Shown: positions 1-10,460 of the stretch, piece after piece
Position numbering within the stretch: position 1 is the stretch's first letter
Layout of the letters: every line of letters starts with the position of its first letter
Assembly (NCBI RefSeq): GCF_030272615.1
Contig: NC_081415.1
Coordinates: 376,169,392-376,233,391 of the forward strand
Direction: 5' to 3'
Length of the DNA: 64,000 nt
Source: Cryptomeria japonica
Lineage: Eukaryota > Streptophyta > Pinopsida > Cupressales > Cupressaceae
Notes under the pieces: generated by a model
Seen by the model: the letters and a program-made list of their open reading frames with translations, nothing else
Told to the model about the DNA's origin: nothing
The model's database searches: none
Program-made: the position numbers and the translations under genes

Positions 1-2170
1 CTAGTAGCAGCAAGGCACCAATGGGAGGTCGACAGCGACAGAGAGGGCAGGGTGGATCCTTAGAAGCTGTTGGTGTTGAGGTTGGCAATTCTAGGGAAGC
101 AAAGGTTGGAGGTGAGGAGGAGAGAGCGGCTCCTAGGAAGGGTAGGCAACAGAGGGATGAGCACAGAGGTGGAGAGGGGGAGATGGGGAGAGAGCAGGCA
201 GTGCCAGACATAGTATGGTATTTGAGAGTGAGGGTGATAGGTTTGCAGTCACAGTTGATAGTGGCATAGATGCAGCTGGCAGAGTGAGACCGACAACTTG
301 TTGAGATCAAAGCAGAGTGAGATTCCCTTCAGTGATAGGTTTTTCATTAGATGAGTCATGCAACTTATTATGTTGCAACTTATAGCATAGCGGTCCTAGT
401 ATTGCAACACGTTGTTCTATATTCTCAATATATGGCTCGATCTGAGGGAGCTAGGGCACCCACACAGGACACCAATCACTAGGCACCACCTCCTCCACCC
501 AGCGATGAGGGAGAGGCAAAGAGCTAGATTTTTTATGTCTCCTAGATTTTGTTATATACCCCATTTTTGTAGCTTATACGATTCTTGCTCTGATGAGACA
601 TTGTATTTGATAGTTGATATCATTTGTACTCTTAGACATTGAGATTATGATGAGATATATGAGCCCTTGATTTGATTTCATCATACTTGTGTTGATTGAT
701 TATGAGATGTCTTTCTATATGCTTTATTCTATATGTATGCATATCTTTTTAGTATGGATGTATGTAATGCAGATGAATATGGATGTTTTTTTAATTTCTT
801 TTTCATATGCAATAAATGATGAAAATGAGTAACTAGTAATGCAAATATTTATTTTTCATGCAATAATATGAATGCAAATAAGTATATAATGAAATGTATG
901 GATCTATATAATATGATCATGTATGCAGCTAACATCTCAATACATAAGTACTCGATCAGAGAAACGATGATGAAAAAGGGAACCACTTAGCTAAGATATG
1001 GCGATTGTTTCAAACTCTCGTTCAAAAGATAAAGAGATCATCATTATCATACCGAAGTCACTTGAAATGCATAAAATTTAGAATGAATGCAACTTAAACT
1101 TAGTCACTGGATTTGGTATGCTTAATTTTCATCACTGAGCAATTTACAAAGCAGGCAAAACAAAGTTCCTTTCTTTTCATATGCACTATTAATTATCTTG
1201 TCCACAATGACCCTTTTATCATTCATATCCTTGGACAAATTACGCATGCATCCAGATTGCACATTAAATAAATTCCCTCAAAATAGACAAAGAAATGACT
1301 CCAACCTCCCTATAGCATATAAATAAGTGGAGTCGAGGTATGTGTGGCGATTTCACCTTGATGTGAAGGCACTTATCATAAACACCCAACTGATTAGATG
1401 TTTCCAGATCATCGAAATCACTCCTACAAATAGAAAATAAAGAAAAGTATTATGCCCCCAATCCTTGCTCCTCTTAGTCAAGATAGACTTCCTCGAGTTA
1501 CTCAGAGGGAATAATAATCGAAAACCAATTTAAAAGACAACACGCAAAGAAAATTTCAATCATATCTCAAACAGTTTAGTGATTGTTTTTAGTAGTCTTG
1601 TTTTGCTTGTTTACTCAGTGATAAAACTCTGTAGTGGATAGGAGATAGGTGAATAACTTAGATTGGATGACTTGGTACTACCGACCGAAAGATGACTTGG
1701 TTAAACTACTTAGGACATTTTGATTGACTAGTCGATTACCCTAAGACTAAGATGTTGATTAGTTTCAAGCCATGAGGGTTCCAAAAGAACCAGGATGTCA
1801 CAAAAGTGACTAAAAGATATGTACAAGCTAAAGCAAAAATGCAGGAAAGCGGGAATGAAAACAAGAAATGGTAAATTTGCGTTGATAGATGGAGCGCTTA
1901 AATACAAGAGGCGCCTGTTTACCAGGTTTTCACCTTCTTGGAAAAGATCCTTTCTTCTTATTTTTTAAAGATTTTATTCTTTTATTTTTTTTTATTTTTT
2001 TATTTTTTATTTTTTGCCATACAGGTTGCTGGAGCAAAGAATACTAAGTGAAGAATCTCTTCAAGTGGATGGCGTTGATCGGTTCATGGAGTTGTTCTCT
2101 TTTCGGTGTTGAGAGTTGATAGGCACCAGAGCCAAAGACTGCAGTAACAATGTAGGGACCCAGCCAGTTG
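1..2170 (-). other. E1 region downstream of pol, non-coding
   Basis: No conserved protein is seen. The first ~300 bases are purine-rich (GGA/GAG runs on the plus strand) and resemble the tail that follows the antisense PMD ORF in E2 (12835-13200). The rest is AT-rich with ATG/GATG-rich runs like E2 13700-15400. Matching from the shared motif at 1911 places any PMD ORF of E1 just left of base 1. A T/A-rich run lies at 1960-2015. Confidence 0.5.
1911..1933 (-). other. Conserved 23-bp post-pol motif, E1 copy
   Basis: The plus strand starts GCGCCTGTTTACCAGG and continues to 1933. All 23 bases recur exactly at 15421-15443 in E2, although the surrounding sequence has diverged. In both elements it lies a few hundred bases downstream of the integrase end. 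Role unknown; a secondary polypurine-tract or RNA signal is possible. Confidence 0.7.
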
Positions 2171-2173
2171 GGT

Positions 2174-3212
2174 TCAAACTTCCCTTTGTTGTCTCAAAAC
2201 TGTTGATTTTTTAGGATTCTCTCTCAAAACAAGGTCACCAACCTGAAATTCTCTTTGTCGAACTTTCTTGTTATAACCTCTAGACATTCTCTTTTGGTAG
2301 GCTCTCAAATGATCAAATGCCAATTGTTGACATTCATCCAGCAACTCGAGTTCTTGCAATCTAGATATTTTGTAGTCTTCGTTAGTAATAAGACTTTGCA
2401 AAGAAACTCTCAAAGAAGGTATTTCCACCTCAATAGGCAAGACTACTTTGGATCCATACACCAAAGCAAAAGGTGTAGCCCCATTAGGTGTTCTGATACT
2501 TGTTCTATAAGTCCATAGTGTAGGATTGAGCTACAAATGCCAATCATTTCTAGATTGTTTTAACATTTTGTGCAAGATAGTCAGCATTTTTTTGTTAGCA
2601 GCTTCAGCTTGTCCATTACCTTTAGGGTAGTATGTGGATGACCAGTGCTGTTTGATTTTGAACTTTTCATAGAGCTCATCTAGATCTTTGTTTTTTAATT
2701 GCCCTCCATTGTCAGTCACAATTGAAGAAGGTGTCCCATACTTGCAAATGATATAGTTAAGGATGAACAAAGCTACTTGTTTACCGGTTGCTTTGATTAG
2801 TAGAACTACTTCAACCCACTTAGGGAAGTACTCAGTGGCAGTTATGATAAACTTATGTCCATTAGATGATGCAGGATAGATTTGGCCAATGAGGTCAAAT
2901 GCCCATTGTTGAAAAGGTCAATGTGTGATGAAAGGTATTAGATCCCTTGCTAGAGAATGTATGAGATTTCCATGTAGCTAACTTCTCACAAGTTTTAGCA
3001 AATTTTATAGAATCTTTTTCCATATCTGGCCAATAGTAGCCAACCCTCAGCAGTTTCTGAGCTAGAGTAAGACCGTTTGAATGAGATCCATAAATACCTT
3101 CATGGACTTCAAATAAATCATGTTGGGACTCTTTAGTTTCTAGACACCTAAGAAAAGTACTATCCAAACCTCTCCTATAGATCGTTAGCGATGATGACAT
3201 ACCATGAAGCAT
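2174..3212 (-). pseudogene. E1 integrase (broken)
   Basis: Retroelement integrase, which would join the element cDNA to host DNA. Three reading-frame blocks cover it. The first (3212-2895) holds the N-terminal zinc-binding module (HEGIYGSHSNG, then ...GYYWPDM...TCEK), in which the second half of the CxxC pair is lost. The core follows, with TDNGG and YPKGNGQAEAANK supplying the second acidic residue and the catalytic Glu (2770-2531). The C-terminal part (2464-2174) starts MVYGSKVVLPIEVEIPS and contains the family motif FQVGDLVLR. The blocks are separated by stops and frame changes, so it is inactive. The order is normal for Ty3/gypsy. Confidence 0.87.
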
Positions 3213-3399
3213 TTCGGATTAGGTTTCTTTTCTCATTACAAGTAAGATTAGCATGGATAATTTGGTCACGCAAGTAAGAGTAAATGTGGCTATAGTGAGA
3301 TGAATCATATCCAATAATAGAACAGATCATCTGGGACTCAAGGGAATCATAAGAAGGATAATGTAACTCTTCCACTAGGAATTCATAGAGGAACTCAGA

Positions 3400-3795
3400 T
3401 TCTTGTAGCTGTGGTATAGATGCCAAGGTAGCCATAGCATCTGCTACTCTATTTGCTGATCTAGGAATCTGCTGAAATGATACAAAGGTAAAGTATTTCT
3501 TGAGGTCATCAACCATTCATTTATAGGGCATCAGTTTCTCATCCCGAGTCTGATATATATCATTGATCTGATTGATAATTAGCTAAGAGTCTCCATAGAT
3601 GTATAACTCAACAACCTTCCATTCAATAGCTAGCTTGATTCCATTTATCAAAGATTCATATTCTGCAATATTGTTGGTACAAGGAAAGATAATCTTGTAT
3701 GCCTTTGGGATTTAATATCTCTGAGGATTGATAAGAAGTATTCTAGCACCAGAACCTTGTTGAGTGAAAGACCCATCAAAGAACATTTTCTAGGA
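3400..3795 (-). pseudogene. E1 second (archaeal-type) RNase H
   Basis: A second RNase H domain lies between the RT-linked RNase H and integrase, a hallmark of the plant Tat/Ogre lineage. On the minus strand the start reads FFDGSFTQQGSG near 3790; then come NNIAEYESLI, a GDS motif before LIINQIND, and the end IPRSANRVADAMATLAS near 3410. These are the conserved acidic positions of the archaeal-type RNase H family. In-frame stops interrupt it, for example after the QRY and YGDS segments. The domain order relative to E2 and the literature lineage is consistent. Confidence 0.82.
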
Positions 3796-4050
3796 TCATT
3801 GAGTAAAGTGCATGATGGATTTATCCAGAAATTCTATGTGCAAAGGTTGATTGTCTTTAAGTGGAGCATCGACAAGTTGATCTGCAATGACCTATCCTTT
3901 GATAGCTTTGTGTTCTATATATTCAATATCAAATTTTGTAAGAACCATGACCCATTTAGCCAATCTTCTTGTAAGTGTTGCTTTGCTTAGAAGATATTTG
4001 AGTGGATCAATCTCAGCCACCAATTTGATAGCATGTGCTAGCATATAATG

Positions 4051-4338
4051 TCATAATTTTTGTGATGCAAAGACCAATGCCAAACAAGCTTTCTCTATGA
4101 TAGTATAGTTCATCTCATAGGATACTAAGGTCTTGTTGATATAGTGTATAGCTCTTTCTCTTTTGTTCTCATCCGGTTGTGCCAAAAGTGCCCCTAGTGA
4201 TGTATCGGTAGCTGATATGTAGAGAATCAAGGGATTGCCTTGAATTGGTGGAATCAATATAGGTGGATTAGAAAGATATGCCTTTATCTGCTTTAGATGT
4301 TGTTCACAATCTTCATCCCAATTGTATTTGACTCCTTT
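4051..4338 (-). pseudogene. E1 RT-linked RNase H
   Basis: This is the RNase H-like region that directly follows the RT of Ty3/gypsy polyproteins. The clearest part (4257-4051) contains LYISATDTSLGALLAQ, then AIHYINKTLVSYEMNYTIIEKACLALVFASQKL. These match the family pattern of an acidic start, a G-A-L-L-x-Q strand and the E-K-x-x-L-A-L helix. It follows RT (4339-5235) with a short frame break and is followed by more decayed sequence up to the second RNase H. Not functional because of stops. Confidence 0.82.
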
Positions 4339-5235
4339 TCATAATGCCTTTATGAATGGTTGAGCCTTATCTGCTAGCTGAGAGATGAAGCATCTTATTG
4401 ATTGGAGTCGCCCTTGTAAACTTCTCATTTGATTGACATTCTTTGGAGGTGGCATTTCCATGATAGCCTTAACTTTTTCTGGATCCACTTCAATTCCTTT
4501 CACTGAAACAATATGTCCTAGGAGCTTACCAGATGTAACCCTAAATGCACATTTATTAAGATTTAGTCTGAGTTTGAATTTTTCCATCCTGTCTAATATT
4601 GGACCTAGTTCTGATAGATGTGTTGATCTTTTCATAGATTTGACTAGAGTATCATCGACATAGTCCTCCATGTTTTTGTGCATCATATCATGAAAAATTG
4701 TTGTTACAACTCTTTGATAAGTAGCACCTACATTCTTTAAGTCGAAGGGCATTACATTCCAGCAGAAGGTTCCCCGTGCAGAGGTGAATGCTATTTTCTC
4801 TTGATCCTTAGGTGCAATTTTGATCTGATTGTACCCAAAAAAACCATCCATTAAAGAGTACATTTCATAGCCAGTAGTCATATCCATGATCATGTCTGTG
4901 TTGGGTGGTGGAAAATCATCTTTTGGACAAGATTTGTTTAAATCTTTGAAATATGTGCAAACACGTATTGATTTGTTAGGTTTGCAAATGAGTACAATAT
5001 TAGATATCCACTCGACATAATCAATTGCTCTGATGAATCCAACTTTTAGTAATTTTTCTAGCTCAGACTTAACAAGTAATGCAACACAAGGATGCATTTT
5101 TCAGAGTTTTTTCTTAACAAGTTTAACTCTGGGAGTGATAGAGAGATGATGCATTATGAGGTTAGGATCCAGACCCGATATTTCAGCATATATCCATGCA
5201 AAATTGATCTTGTTTTCCATGAAGAAATCTACAAA
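4339..5235 (-). pseudogene. E1 reverse transcriptase
   Basis: Ty3/gypsy reverse transcriptase. The lead-in FAWIYAEISGLDPNLIMHH precedes a stop; the long open stretch (5097-4339, 252 codons) then runs through fingers, palm and thumb. Visible landmarks are the KLLKVGFIRA start, RVCTYFKDLNKSCPKDDFP, the first catalytic Asp in LMDGFFGYNQI, and the YVDD box (codons near 4662-4651). The tail LQGRLQSIRCFISQLADK is typical of Tat-type elements. The core catalytic residues are kept, but one stop sits upstream of the MHPCVALLV segment, so the polyprotein is interrupted. This is the best preserved RT in the window. Confidence 0.9.
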
Positions 5236-5494
5236 TTATTTTAGTTCTTTGACTAACAAGGATTGAGCTACATGTATGGTGTGCTGATCTTCTTCTTCTC
5301 CAATGTTTATTGGCTGTGTGGGTTCAATTAGCACTGATGATTTCTATTGAAAGTGATCAAGCAAAATGTCAAGTATCTCACCTTCAGGCATCTCAGAGAT
5401 GTTTTCACTGTTAGGTACGTCCTTTATTACTATTTTTTTATTTTCACATCGCTACAGTGTGGTTTTCACCATCAAAACTCTTATTTTTCTTTTT

Positions 5495-6680
5495 TTAATT
5501 TTTGCGACTAAGATACTTGCCATCTGCTGCTGTCATGTTCTCACTTTGTTCACTGGTGGAAGAGTCCATTTTTTCAAGTGCATTAAGATAACAGGCTAAT
5601 GTATAATCATTGGCAAAGGTAGGTATATTCAAAGGTTGATCTTGGAAAGTGCAATCAATAAGATCAAGATGTACTTGGGATAAAGATTTAATAGGTTCAA
5701 GGGAATTCATGGTATTGTCATCACAACCTTGGACTGACAAGTCAAGTTCTAGAAGACTACCTTGCATAAGCATCTCAAGACCAAGAAGAGTTAGAACATG
5801 ATTATCAAAGTTTACATTACTATTTAGGGAACCTAACCGAATAGACCTACCACTAGCACCGTCCTCTACTTCAGACTGGACTACATATCATGGTTCGACA
5901 GTAACAGGTTTAGCAGATAGAGTTTCGACATTCATGATAAAGTAGTTATAGTTTGGTGTCAAATAGGAAATATCATAAATATATCTTATTTTGGAGTGAT
6001 CAGAGTCGAAAGATGAAGCCTTTGACTCTTCTTCAAGTGGCTTAGTGAAAGCATGTATAGTATCAATATCTACATATTTGATGTTGCAAGTTCCTTCGTG
6101 ATTTGGTTCAATGATCACTTGTAGTTGACATACATGTTGACATAACCTTGACGACTCTATTAGTCTATGTCATCTTTCCATACAGCTTCCTCTGGACTAA
6201 TGATTGGCCCTACTTTTTTAGCCTCCAATTATTTATTTGTAGACCCATACCTAATTTTCTCTATCTCATTAGAGGGAGATATAGTAGGTGAATAATTTTC
6301 TTGTTCTCTTTCTTCTTTAAGTTGTTTTTCATAGTCTTCTTGTCTTTTTAGTCCGATTTCCTCTATTTCCTTTTACAACTTCAAGTGCACTATCTCTTGT
6401 GCTTCATCTATGATATCACTAGGTTCTTCAAGAGTTTCTTCAGTAGATGCATCTGATAAAATTTTTGGACCCCATTCATACTCATTCAAGTCTATTTTTG
6501 AATCATCTACTTGCATTCTTCCTGTGTATATGACCAGAATGTTCAGTGGTGCAAACAATTCTTTAATTCCTTCTATCTCTTCTCTCATATCTTCTAGGAT
6601 TTCTACTCCTTGTAGTGTCACTATTGATATAGTTGGAACTTGATTACAAGTTGCTTTTTCTCTCTTAATTGTCAGTTCTT
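5495..6680 (-). pseudogene. E1 acidic linker between G-patch and RT
   Basis: A poorly conserved, acidic spacer of the polyprotein with no recognised fold. Blocks seen are 6621-6373 (EGIKELFAPLNILVIYTGRM, then NEYEWGPKI), 6118-5888, and 5773-5495 (GSLLELDLSVQG, then NDYTLACYLNALE). The same blocks in the same order occur in E3 (60950-62100). E2 has matching sequence (REL/FAPCNI and NEYEWGPD) at 20063-19710. Conservation across two families suggests a real linker protein, perhaps a spacer cleaved by the protease; that is inference. It is broken by several stops. Confidence 0.65.
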
Positions 6681-6741
6681 CTTGTTCTTTCTCATACTCT
6701 TCCTGAGTTTTCTGAGTATTTACTTTCTGTGATATTTGATG

Positions 6742-7215
6742 TCATATCTTTTTCCTCCACTTAGACTGATGATGAGAAGTATGCTTTTGATTTGATGGCT
6801 CCTCTAAATGGTATCCAAGTCCAACTTTATCATTTATAGACTTAGTTTGTAGCTTAATAGTTTCAACAATTCCTTCTTGACGCTTGCCTAGAGGTCCGGT
6901 ACCTGAATATCCCATGCGTTGAATCATCTTATATCCTGGACCATATTGTTCAGGGGAAATCTCATAGTGTTGCACTTCTTTGTTTTCACTATCTTCTTTT
7001 AAAAGCCATTTGAGAATAACCTCCTCTTCTATTTCATCTGCAAGGGAAGTAGAGGATTGTACAAAAATACCATCATAAATGACATTTGGAGTTGAATTTT
7101 GTGGCTTCATAGCTTCAGATGGTTTTCCAGACTGTCTTGGCGATGGAGGAAGAGACATTAGTGAAAGTACAAGTTCTATCTTATATCCACCCATGCTAGT
7201 ACCTATGATTTTCAA
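6742..7215 (-). pseudogene. E1 G-patch domain downstream of protease
   Basis: This 157-codon stretch contains EQYGPGYKMIQRMGYSG, then GPLGKRQEGIVETI and KVGLGY. That is the glycine pattern of a G-patch RNA-binding domain (G-x-x-M-x-x-x-G-[YW]-x-x-x-x-x-LG...GLG). It lies between the aspartic protease (7360-8152) and the RT linker. E2 has the same domain in the same place. G-patches after a retropepsin are known in some retroviruses; presence in a plant Ty3/gypsy pol is less familiar. The open stretch has no internal stop, but neighbouring segments do. Confidence 0.82.
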
Positions 7216-7359
7216 TTTCTTTTCTGTCTTTCATCAAAGTTTCAGCTGTAGAGGTTGCTTTGTTATGAGGAACGAAGGCATCAGTACACTAGTTTAATGC
7301 ACTACATGTGTAACTTTTATCAGAAGGAATACTGACCTCAACTCCATTATAAGGAAATT

Positions 7360-8152
7360 TCAAGAACTGATGATAGGTAGATGGTACTGCTTGCATTTCA
7401 TGAATCCATGGCATGTCCAAAAAGATGTTGTATGAAAGAGGAAGGTCAAGCACCTTAAAATAACATCTCTTTCCACAAGTCCTACCCTGGTTGGTAATAG
7501 TACTAGACCTTTAGAGGTTCTTTCTTCTTCATCATAAGCTTTGATTGTTATTTTATTTGCTAGATCAATGACATGTTCAAAAAATCCCAACTGTGTTAGT
7601 AAATTGTAGGTACAAATATTCAACCTAGCGCCTCCATCTATCAAAACACATTTGACTTAGTGTTTATGGATCATAGCTTTGATGTGTAATGGCTGGTTAT
7701 GTGGGTGATTCAGTGAATTGTCATCTTCTTCAAAGAAGGTGAGGTAATGAGGCAAAGTCAGGTGACCCACCATAGATTGAAACCGATATACATCTAAATC
7801 TTTGGGGACATTAGTAGTAAGAATAGCTTTGTCTAGGATCTCTCTATGAGCAGAAGAGATCTTGAGCAGTTCAAAAATGGAGATTTGAGTGGTAGTTTGT
7901 TTTAATTGTTCGACAATGTTGTAACCAGGAGAGGATGATGAAGCCAGTTGCTTATATTTAGCCATGATCATATCTAGATGTCTATTTGAAGAAGTCAGTA
8001 GGTTTGATGTTGTTTGATCAGGAGTCAAGGAACTAGCTCCTTTTAGAGTAACCTTCTTTTGAGTGTGGGTTACAACATTTGCGGTTTGTGTTTTATTTTG
8101 TTTCTTTGACTATGAGCACATTGCAATACTCAGATTGTGAAGATTCAACCAT
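7360..8152 (-). pseudogene. E1 aspartic protease region
   Basis: Two blocks. The upstream block (8028-7657) is a spacer containing QISIFELLKISSAHREILDK and MVGHLTLPHYLTFFEEDD, shared with E2 and E3. The downstream block (7644-7360) begins with the active-site strand IDGGARLNICT, in which the retropepsin D-[ST]-G is D-G-G, as often seen in Tat-type proteases. It continues with ITIKAYDEEERTSKG. A stop/frame break separates the blocks just before the catalytic loop. A frameshift after RDVILR removes the LGRPWIH flap-side strand that is still visible in E2. It would have matured the Gag-Pol polyprotein. Confidence 0.8.
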
Positions 8153-8157
8153 GTTGA

Positions 8158-9417
8158 TCACATTGTCATTGTTGGCGTAGGTGTAATTGAGGATTCACCT
8201 TGTTCATAAGTAGGTAAAGGATCTTTAAAAGCTTTGTGATCAGCATTAGTTGTGGGGTTTCCAACAATAATTTTTCCAGCATCGATGAGGTCTTGAATCT
8301 CATGTTTGAGTTTCATGCAGTTGTTTGTTGTATGACCCTTGTTTTGATGATATTCACAGTACTCGTTTTCCCTCCACCATTTGGGTTTAACTTCTAGATC
8401 ATATGGTCTAGAGTTGTCTGGCAATGTGATCATTTCATTTACCAATAGAGTCTTAAGATTTGATTCATATGATTCTTCCAAAGGAGTGAAATTGAGTTTA
8501 GGCTTTGAAAGCCAAGGCTTTTCTTTAAACCACTCTTTTGATTTCTTCGAAGGGTTTTCCACCACAGTTTCAGCTACTTTGAGGCCTTGTGTGCCGCTAC
8601 CCAGATTAAATATTGTGGGTTTTGATTTTGGTTTAATAGTGCCCACCACTACATCATTACCAACATTTATGTTGATATCTTTTCCATATTTCCAGTATTT
8701 GTTCTTTTCTTTGGAACTAGAACCTTGATGTGTTTCTTTCCAGAGTGATATATCTCCTTTCTTTATAAGCACATCTTCCATTCTGAGGGCACTATCTACC
8801 ATTTTGTTGAATGAAGGGTACACTTGCATTTGGAAATTGTATTTCAATTCAAGGTTTGGGTTATTGACAAAAATGCCCATCTTCTCAGAATCTGGAATAG
8901 GTCGTGAATATCTAGAGAACATCTTTCTCCAACGTTGAAGAAAAGTGAGAAAAGGTTCCCTAGTTTTCTGTTTGGTATTGCAAAGCTTGATCATAGTGAC
9001 TGGATAACAAATGTTATAGGAGTATTGTTGGAGAAACAATTCGACTAATTCCTCAAAAGATTTAATTCCCATAGGTAGGCTTGAAAACCATTCCATAGCT
9101 TGTCCTCCTAAACTCCTCAGGAAAAGTCACATGAGATATGTTTGTTCATGCATGAACTCCATACATAAAGCACAAAATTCTCTGACATGGTCTTGAGGAT
9201 CTGAATTAGCATCATATTTGTCAAACTTAGGAATCTCCACTCCTAAAGGAAATGGAGACATATGAAGGTTTTTGTCAAATGGGAACGGGAAGATCGTGTC
9301 TAAAGAATATTGCATAGATGATTTATCCTTGTTTTTCATTTCTTTGATTTCAGTTTGTAATGCTTGTAATTTTTTGTTTACCAACGCTAATGGTGTCTCT
9401 TCCTCTTTAGTGATAAG
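8158..9417 (-). pseudogene. E1 gag, central and C-terminal part
   Basis: Structural Gag protein, continuing from the N-terminal piece at 30520-30106, from which it was separated by the E2 insertion. It reads ...ITKEEETP then a coiled-coil-like lead, IPKFDKYDANSDPQDHVREF (capsid-like), a stop at the YLM/LFLRSLGG junction (near 9127), and a 312-codon stretch down to 8158. Near its end is a CHHC knuckle, CEYHQNKGHTTNNC (8358-8317), the Cys-His pattern typical of Tat-type Gag. E3 keeps a His at the site where E1 has the stop, so the stop is a point mutation. The segment is otherwise long and open. Confidence 0.86.
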
Positions 9418-9422
9418 GGTTT
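9418..9422. repeat. TSD of E2, left copy (GGTTT)
   Basis: GGTTT directly abuts the outer base of the E2 3' LTR. The same five bases sit at 30101-30105 next to the 5' LTR. Removing E2 plus one TSD restores a continuous gag alignment with E3, which supports the call. Confidence 0.9.
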
Positions 9423-9820
9423 TGTGTCGACTTGAATTTCATCAACTACCTGCAACATGTTAGTTTCACAAAATGCAAAGGAAATGCTGCAGGAAATCCA
9501 AACTCAACCAATGAAACTACATGAAATTGATATAAAATAAAAACACTATTATTACTTTCATGATTTAAGTCTCATTGTGTCCTAACTCCACTGTTCATGG
9601 TTGTAGATGATGTGCTCTCAGACAAGCACTAATAACTTCCAAGATGGCATATGAAGAATGGACTGATAACTGATAGTTAACTGATACTATGATATGCAAT
9701 ACTAAATGAGAAATGTTAAATGATTATGCTAAATTACTTCAAGATTAAAACTCATAGATGCACAAGTTTTCACAAATTGCTAACTTGAAGACTAACTCTT
9801 TCTCAACTCAAACTCCCACA

Positions 9821-9826
9821 TTTATA
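9821..9826 (-). promoter_or_regulatory. Putative TATA box of E2 3' LTR
   Basis: TATAAA on the minus strand inside the conserved LTR part. The equivalent hexamer is at 29380-29385 in the 5' LTR. Position within the LTR fits a Pol II core promoter. Confidence 0.5.
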
Positions 9827-9925
9827 GAATTTGAGAGGATAAGATGATGTGGCCTAGATCAACAGTCACAATCAGATCTGCAGATTTGGATGGTTGTGAG
9901 TAAAGGTGAAGGTTGAGAGAAAGGG

Positions 9926-10323
9926 TCTCTGATTATGGTTTCATTTCTATTATGTGGTATCATTCTAACCAGTGGTTTGAATAATTGTGTTTCATAGACA
10001 GGGGTGGTTCAGACTGATGTTTTTTGGCAGCAATGGATATGCATCCTTCGGTGATCATACTTTAATCTTCCTTATATATGCTTCTGTTGGCGGCTTCCTT
10101 TATATCTAATCCAGCTTATGTAATTGGGATGGGTTTTTTGATGTACTATGCCAATGGGCATTTGGTATTGGGTAGAATAGGCTTGTGTTACTTAAGAAAT
10201 ATTGAAGGGTTTTCTTACTGGTTCTTTCCCTTCAGTGCTTTTTGAACCAGACACTGTAAAAAACTTTTAAAATTTAGTATAGTTTAGTGGTTCTATCCAC
10301 TTTTATCAAAAAAAAAAAAAAAA
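9926..10323 (+). mobile_element. 5'-truncated LINE 3' end with poly-A tail
   Basis: Sequence unrelated to the LTR fills the gap between two LTR segments. It ends with AGTGG-TTCTAT-CCACT, a small stem-loop, then TTTATC and 16 A residues (10308-10323). That ending is typical of plant L1-type LINE copies. No flanking duplication is visible. The matching ~500 bp of LTR are gone, so insertion came with a target deletion. No long ORF is left. A processed transcript is the alternative. Confidence 0.7.
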
Positions 10324-10446
10324 TTAATAGAAGGACATGAAAAAAATAAATTAATCTTTTCAAATTAACTATTTAATAGAAGAATAATTATTAAATAAAT
10401 ATAAAATATTTATTTAATCGGTCATGGCCAATTTTATGTCTATACA

Positions 10447-10460
10447 TTTTGCTCCTCTTT
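10447..10460 (-). promoter_or_regulatory. E2 polypurine tract
   Basis: The minus strand reads AAAGAGGAGCAAAA immediately before the TGTATA start of the 3' LTR. This is the expected site and composition for plus-strand DNA priming. Confidence 0.75.

Larger units (their letters stand above)
9423..10446 (-). repeat. E2 3' LTR, with LINE insertion and internal deletion
   Basis: On the minus strand it starts TGTATAGACATAAAATTGG (10446) and ends GACACA (9423). It aligns with the 5' LTR from 9423 to about 9925 and again from 10324 to 10446. About 500 bp of LTR present in the 5' copy (29485-29985) are missing here and a LINE tail stands in their place. Confidence 0.9.

Noticed and set aside
8381-8728. 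115-codon plus-strand open frame
   Set aside because: Antisense to E1 gag, with no recognisable domain.
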